Source: Leucobacter sp. cx-42
GTDB taxonomy: Bacteria > Actinomycetota > Actinomycetes > Actinomycetales > Microbacteriaceae
Reading direction: 5' to 3'
DNA: 64,000 nt
Assembly: GCF_014529985.1 (NCBI RefSeq)
Contig: NZ_JACVMU010000004.1
Coordinates: 147,891-211,890, forward strand
Each line of letters opens with the position of its first letter. Position 1 is the stretch's first letter. This document shows, one piece after another, positions 59,916-64,000 of the stretch. Made by a program: the position numbers and the translations under genes. The notes beneath the pieces are model-generated. The model did not search any database, was not told the origin of the DNA, and saw nothing but the letters and a program-made list of their open reading frames with translations.

Positions 59916-61196
59916 CTAATAACCGCTACCGCCAGAGCAAACCTGCTTGTCTGGCTTTACGCCAGTGATCGAATCTGGCAGCTGAACAGGGGCGGAAGGC
60001 GTAGTAGCCGTTGTTCCAGAGGTGTTGGAAGATTCTCCAGAATCTTCCGTAGCCGCATCAGTTGCGGGCGTTTCTTCCGCTGGGACTTCCTCTGCAGGCG
60101 CATCGGTTTCGCCCTCAACCTGAGCGACAAGACCCTGACCAGTCACGTCGAAGGGCTGACCGCTCTTGATCGTCTCGAAGAGCACGTCTGCAAGCTCGTA
60201 GTTCGGCGTCAGACGGCCAGACTCGTAGGGGTGGTCAAGCGATGGATACTGCACAAAGTTCATGCGCTCGAGATCGATATCCTTGACCGTGCCAGCCATC
60301 GCCTGGATGAAGTTCACCGAAGCCATGTTGCTCGACAGCGTCAGGTTCTCAACGCCAGCCTTCGCGAGGCCGTACACCTTCAGCGGATCAGACAGCGTAT
60401 CTGCGCTCTTCAGCTTGCGCATCATCGCAGACATGAAGACCTGCTGGTTGTTAATACGACCAAGATCGCCGCCGTCACCAACACCGTGGCGGGTGCGGAG
60501 GAACTGCAGCGCCTGCTCACCCTGCAGGGTGTTCATGCCAGCAGGAAGGTCAAGTCCAGTATTCTCAACATCTTCAAGCGGTGCAGTGAGGCAGACGTCA
60601 ACGCCACCGATCGCGTTCGAGATCGCGATCACGCCGTCGAAGGTCACAACACCGGCGTACGGGATATCCATGCCGGTGAGCTCTTCAATCGTGAGCACAG
60701 CACACGGCAGACCGCCGTACCCGAGGGTGGTGTTGAGCTGCTGCTCGCTCATCGCCGAGTAGTACTCGGGTTCGCCGTCAGGGCCGGGGCAGCTGGGGAT
60801 CGGCAACATGAGGTCACGCGGGAAGCTGACCACGGTGGCGTTTTTGTGATCCGCCGAAACGTGCAACAGCAGGTTGACGTCATTCAGCTCGCCAGTCTCG
60901 CCATCGTCATACGACTGGCCTGCGCGAGTATCAGAGCCGACAAGCAGCATCGTGATTGCGCCATCGATCGACTGGTCTGCAGCCCCGACAGCGCCCTTTG
61001 ACTTCAGCTCGACCGTTTGCAGCCCGGAGGCAACATTCAAGAGCGCGTACGACACCGTTGCAACACCGCTCACCGCAACCACCACGACAAGCGCAGTGAG
61101 CGAGCGGATCACGTTGACCCAGGTACGTGAACGGCGCAACGAGCCGTGCCGGACGCCCGCACCCTGTGCGGCATCTCGTTCGTTGCTGCGTGCCAT
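59916..61196 (-). CDS. LytR-CpsA-Psr (LCP) family wall polymer ligase
   Basis: A 426-residue membrane-anchored protein: a basic tail, one helix near residues 30-52 (LTALVVVVAVSGVATVSYAL), then the LCP domain with MLLVGSDTRAGQ, SFPRDLMLPIPS and FLRTRHGVGDGGDLGRINNQ, including the catalytic arginines. The C-terminal 90 residues are a Glu/Thr/Ser/Ala tail. LCP enzymes attach wall teichoic acid-like or other glycopolymers to peptidoglycan. GGAGGG lies upstream of ATG 61196. Confidence 0.92.
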   Translation of the reverse strand: MARSNERDAAQGAGVRHGSLRRSRTWVNVIRSLTALVVVVAVSGVATVSYALLNVASGLQTVELKSKGAVGAADQSIDGAITMLLVGSDTRAGQSYDDGETGELNDVNLLLHVSADHKNATVVSFPRDLMLPIPSCPGPDGEPEYYSAMSEQQLNTTLGYGGLPCAVLTIEELTGMDIPYAGVVTFDGVIAISNAIGGVDVCLTAPLEDVENTGLDLPAGMNTLQGEQALQFLRTRHGVGDGGDLGRINNQQVFMSAMMRKLKSADTLSDPLKVYGLAKAGVENLTLSSNMASVNFIQAMAGTVKDIDLERMNFVQYPSLDHPYESGRLTPNYELADVLFETIKSGQPFDVTGQGLVAQVEGETDAPAEEVPAEETPATDAATEDSGESSNTSGTTATTPSAPVQLPDSITGVKPDKQVCSGGSGY

Positions 61197-61333
61197 ATGG
61201 CAGTTCCCTCCCACGCGCCGGCCGGTTGCCGGACGATATTCAAGCTTCAAATCTACCGCGAAACGCTGGAGGACTCCTGCAATGCTCGACTCTGAAGGAG
61301 ATTATCAGGGAACTGCGCGTCTCCCCCGAACCA

Positions 61334-61378
61334 AGTCACCCCGCTCAGCAAGCATTTCTGCTGCTGAGCGGGGTGACT
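61334..61378 (-). terminator. Terminator of second surface protein gene
   Basis: Perfect 17-nt arms AGTCACCCCGCTCAGCA (61334-61350) and TGCTGAGCGGGGTGACT (61362-61378), 37-81 bp after the surface protein stop and upstream of the LCP gene. Confidence 0.85.
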
Positions 61379-61414
61379 GGGCGTGCGGATCAGTATCCTT
61401 CCGGCGCGACCCGG

Positions 61415-63799
61415 CTACTGACCAGTCTCGCTGCGGTTGCGACGGGCGCGGATCGAGACCGCAAGTCCACCGAGCAGCAACACCGCTCCGGTTGCGCCGA
61501 GGAGCATGCCAGCGCCGCTGTCGCTACCGGTATTCGCGAGTCCCGTCTTCGTCGGGGTCGTCGGCTTGTTCGGATCCTTGGGATCCGGCTTCGGATCCGG
61601 CTTGGGCTCGGGCTTCGGATCCGGGTCGGGATCTGGTTTCGGGTCCGGGGTCGGCGTCCTCGTGAAGAAGTTCGTTACCGTGACTTCCAGGTTGGCACCG
61701 AGGCCAGGGGTGAAGTCCTGATGCGAGAACTCCGGGGTTCCCCACGTCCCACCTGCGACATCGGCGAACATTTCCTCAAGCTTGATCTGTGCCCCGAGAG
61801 GCACGTCGTTGCTCTTCACGGGGACACCGTCGGCCCGCGGGTAGAGGAAGCCCTCGCCCTCGGCGAAGTCGCCGGCTTCGTCAGCCTTCCACGAGTATCG
61901 AACCGTGAACTGGGCCTCAGGCTTCACGAGCTTCGCGCCATCTCCCTTGATCTTCTTCACGAGGGTGAAGTGTGTCGTCGGGTACGGCGGAACCTCATCG
62001 AGCGTGATGCTGTTCGTAAGCTCCACCTCGCCGACAACGCCCTCAGCAGCATCGAGGCTGCTGGGGACAAACTTCGGCGTCGCCCAGGTCGCACCATCAA
62101 TGTCAGGGCGCGCACCCTCGGCGAAGGTCACCTTCGCGCCGGCAGGAACGTCGTCCACAACCACTCGCGTGCCGTCAGCCGTGAGATTGATCGTGTCGGA
62201 GAACGCGTCGAACTTGCCATCGGGATCTGCCGCCCATGAATACGTCACGGGGTACTCGGTGTCCGCATCAACGAGATGCGCAGCATCACCGTCAAGGCGC
62301 TTCACGATACCGAAGCTCGTCGTCGGGTGAGGCGGCTCGGGCTCGTCAGCGAGCGTGTTCACGAGCACGAACTGAGTGTCCTTGCCGAGGAAGTTCGAAC
62401 CCGTCGCAAGATCGAGGTCAACAGTTTCCGTTCCCACGCTGGAAGTCGGCACACCGAAGTCATTCGCGGGCAGGAACTTCGGAGTTCCCCACGAAGTGCC
62501 AGCAGGCGGCTCGGGGAACTCGACCTCGGTGATTTTCACTTTGGAGCCCTCGGTAATAGCCGGGCTAGTGAAGGAAGCTCCCCAACGTACCGTCTTGGAG
62601 TGACTCGTCGCCTGGCCCGCAGCATCGGTGACCGTCCACTTGACTGTGTACAACGAGTCAAAGGGAGGGACGATGTCGCCCTCTACGTGCTTCGTGATCG
62701 TGAACTTTCCGTACTCGCTGCCGACTACGGTGCCACTTCCCGAGGTGCTCGTCACGGTGTAATACGAGGTGTCTCGCTCTTCATCGCCGATTTCCCAGTG
62801 CACGGCGTTCGTGTAACGCGCGCTCGGGTCGAAGTTCTTCACCTGCGTTGCCCACTTCACAAAGTAGACACTGCCTTCAAGTCCGCGTGCACCGGGCACG
62901 GTTCCGTTCCCCTCGCCCAGACCGGGCTTTACCGTGAACTCAACGTAACGGTTGTCCGCTGAAACCGTGTATTCGCTTTTGGGTTTTAGCACCCAGAATG
63001 CCCCCTCATAGCCGGACGCGTCTCGGTGTGTCTCACGCGCCTCGTAGATCGTCGGCTCCCCTAGGATCGTGTGCTCATTCAGATCAAGCAGCTCCGTGAG
63101 TTTGACTGTTGCCCCGACGGGCAACGTCCCGTTCGGGCCTGATTTCACATACACGTTCCAGTGAATGGTGCCGTCTGCACTCGGTCGGGATCCATCCTTA
63201 CGCGGATCTTGACCGGTCCAATCACAGTTGACTTTGCAAACGACCGTCTCCTCCTCATTCACCTCGATCGTGATTTCGCCGTGCTCATCACCGAAGTCGA
63301 AGATCACCGGTCCACCCGGATGGCCCTGGAGCTCCACGAGCGTCTCGATCTTCACCGATCCCTTAATGCCTGTCTGGTGCGTTGCGAGAAACCCATCAGA
63401 CAGGGTGCAGAACAGTTGAGTTTTCGTCAGCTCACAAGTTCCCGCAGGCTCACCGTCATGCATCATCGCAAACGGCCCTGGCACACCAGGGAGATTCGCT
63501 GGCAGGCCAAACGTGAGCGTCACAGGCTTTGTTGGGTAGTCGTCTACTTCCCATTCCAAGGTGAGCTCCTGGAACGATGGATTATTAATGGGGTTGCTCT
63601 GGGCATACGCCGAAAAGTTGACAGATGTGACCCTCGCCGCAGTGCCTTCGGCCGCGGCCGCAGGAGTCGCGACCGTCATTGTCGCGGCCGGAACCGCCAG
63701 CGCACCAATACCGAGCGCGGCCGCTAGGAGCAGGGCAAGCCGACTTCGTCGCCTGCCTCTCCTGTCACTTCGTTGCGCGGATCCCCTAAGCCAGCTCAT
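61415..63799 (-). CDS. LPXTG-like surface protein with DUF5979 repeats
   Basis: A 794-residue secreted protein. The signal peptide has an arginine-rich start, a hydrophobic core SRLALLLAAALGIGALAVPA, and an AAAAE cleavage site. An N-terminal adhesin-like region (to about 350) is followed by three DUF5979-like repeats of about 110 residues each (FTITKHVEGD, FGIVKRLDGD, FTLVKKIKGD). A Pro/Asp/Lys-rich wall-spanning segment, the sortase motif LANTG, a helix and RARRNRS end it. GAGGT lies 8 nt before ATG 63799. Probably an adhesin. Confidence 0.9.
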   Translation of the reverse strand: MSWLRGSAQRSDRRGRRRSRLALLLAAALGIGALAVPAATMTVATPAAAAEGTAARVTSVNFSAYAQSNPINNPSFQELTLEWEVDDYPTKPVTLTFGLPANLPGVPGPFAMMHDGEPAGTCELTKTQLFCTLSDGFLATHQTGIKGSVKIETLVELQGHPGGPVIFDFGDEHGEITIEVNEEETVVCKVNCDWTGQDPRKDGSRPSADGTIHWNVYVKSGPNGTLPVGATVKLTELLDLNEHTILGEPTIYEARETHRDASGYEGAFWVLKPKSEYTVSADNRYVEFTVKPGLGEGNGTVPGARGLEGSVYFVKWATQVKNFDPSARYTNAVHWEIGDEERDTSYYTVTSTSGSGTVVGSEYGKFTITKHVEGDIVPPFDSLYTVKWTVTDAAGQATSHSKTVRWGASFTSPAITEGSKVKITEVEFPEPPAGTSWGTPKFLPANDFGVPTSSVGTETVDLDLATGSNFLGKDTQFVLVNTLADEPEPPHPTTSFGIVKRLDGDAAHLVDADTEYPVTYSWAADPDGKFDAFSDTINLTADGTRVVVDDVPAGAKVTFAEGARPDIDGATWATPKFVPSSLDAAEGVVGEVELTNSITLDEVPPYPTTHFTLVKKIKGDGAKLVKPEAQFTVRYSWKADEAGDFAEGEGFLYPRADGVPVKSNDVPLGAQIKLEEMFADVAGGTWGTPEFSHQDFTPGLGANLEVTVTNFFTRTPTPDPKPDPDPDPKPEPKPDPKPDPKDPNKPTTPTKTGLANTGSDSGAGMLLGATGAVLLLGGLAVSIRARRNRSETGQ

Positions 63800-63867
63800 A
63801 GCTGCCACCTCTCATTCAAAAAGCACACGTAGTGAGATTCACGTTACGTCTGTTCTCGAGAGGCAGG

Positions 63868-63885
63868 GTGGCGTGTATCCGCCAC
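63868..63885. promoter_or_regulatory. Dyad upstream of second surface protein gene
   Basis: GTGGCG (63868-63873) and CGCCAC (63880-63885) form a 6-bp dyad with a 6-bp spacer, 69-86 bp before the surface protein start. CGCCAC recurs at 63953-63958. Confidence 0.35.
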
Positions 63886-63925
63886 GGAAATCGCTTGCCG
63901 GAACTGGGATTTCATGCACAGTGGT

Positions 63926-63956
<31 letters not shown>

Positions 63957-64000
63957 ACCCACAACAGGGGGGAGAATGGGACGTCGGAGCTCTCCCCAGA

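Overview
The window looks like a chromosomal segment of a GC-rich actinobacterium of the family Microbacteriaceae. A Leucobacter-like organism is my best guess, from the protein styles and gene neighbourhoods; it is an inference, not a database result. Supporting signs are the tiny bS22-type ribosomal protein gene near proC, several apparently leaderless genes with a TANNNT box 6-7 nt before the start codon, DUF5979-type wall-anchored surface proteins, and frequent GTG/TTG starts. No phage, transposase or CRISPR array was seen.

Layout. (1) 1-9.9 kb is a catabolic block on the minus strand: RidA, DUF1028 protein, M20 amidohydrolase, MFS carrier, PuuC-like aldehyde dehydrogenase, class III aminotransferase and an NCS1 permease cut by the window edge. 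A divergent LysR gene and a flavin monooxygenase flank it. The parts suggest uptake of a small amide or amine, deacylation, transamination and aldehyde oxidation; the substrate is unknown. (2) 9.9-16 kb holds GNAT, a hypothetical protein with a duplicated segment, a Dabb/glutaredoxin pair, a Fur-family gene with catalase, a structure-rich intergenic region, and a secreted DUF1524/excalibur nuclease-like protein. (3) 16-25.5 kb holds a polar amino acid ABC importer overlapping an Asp/Glu-type racemase and a P1 (DmpA/BapA-like) aminopeptidase, then a YtcJ-like amidohydrolase, LysR, amidase and a frameshifted SRAP (YedK/HMCES-like) gene. (4) 25.6-35.3 kb is an oligopeptide-type ABC importer operon with a CMD/AhpD fusion protein, divergent from an NAD_binding_9 flavoprotein and an SDR.

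(5) 35.4-41.3 kb holds bS22, an ArsR-type regulator, Trk/Ktr potassium uptake, proC, a Fic toxin with VbhA-like antitoxin, and a YcaQ-like DNA glycosylase. (6) 41.3-43.3 kb is a visibly AT-richer, gene-poor stretch that may be a decayed insertion. (7) 43.3-46.9 kb holds a CDF metal transporter, tadA and upp diverging from a shared -10 box, an orphan winged-helix regulator and a PGPGW membrane protein. (8) 47-54.5 kb is one giant surface protein of about 2,490 residues. (9) 54.8-59.7 kb holds a TetR-controlled ABC exporter with a striking double operator, and an arsenic operon (acr3, arsR, arsC). (10) 59.7-64 kb holds tRNA-Ser(GCU), an LCP wall-polymer ligase, a second LPXTG-like surface protein, and a 27-nt poly-G tract close to the window end.

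No region proved to be a clearly new system. The best leads are the uncharacterised catabolic block with repeated operator-like sites, the CMD/AhpD-fusion importer locus, the double TetR operator, the nested inverted repeats at 13.9-14.2 kb, and the orphan winged-helix protein. Start codons were chosen by ribosome binding sites, family length and leaderless -10 boxes; several differ from the longest open frame.
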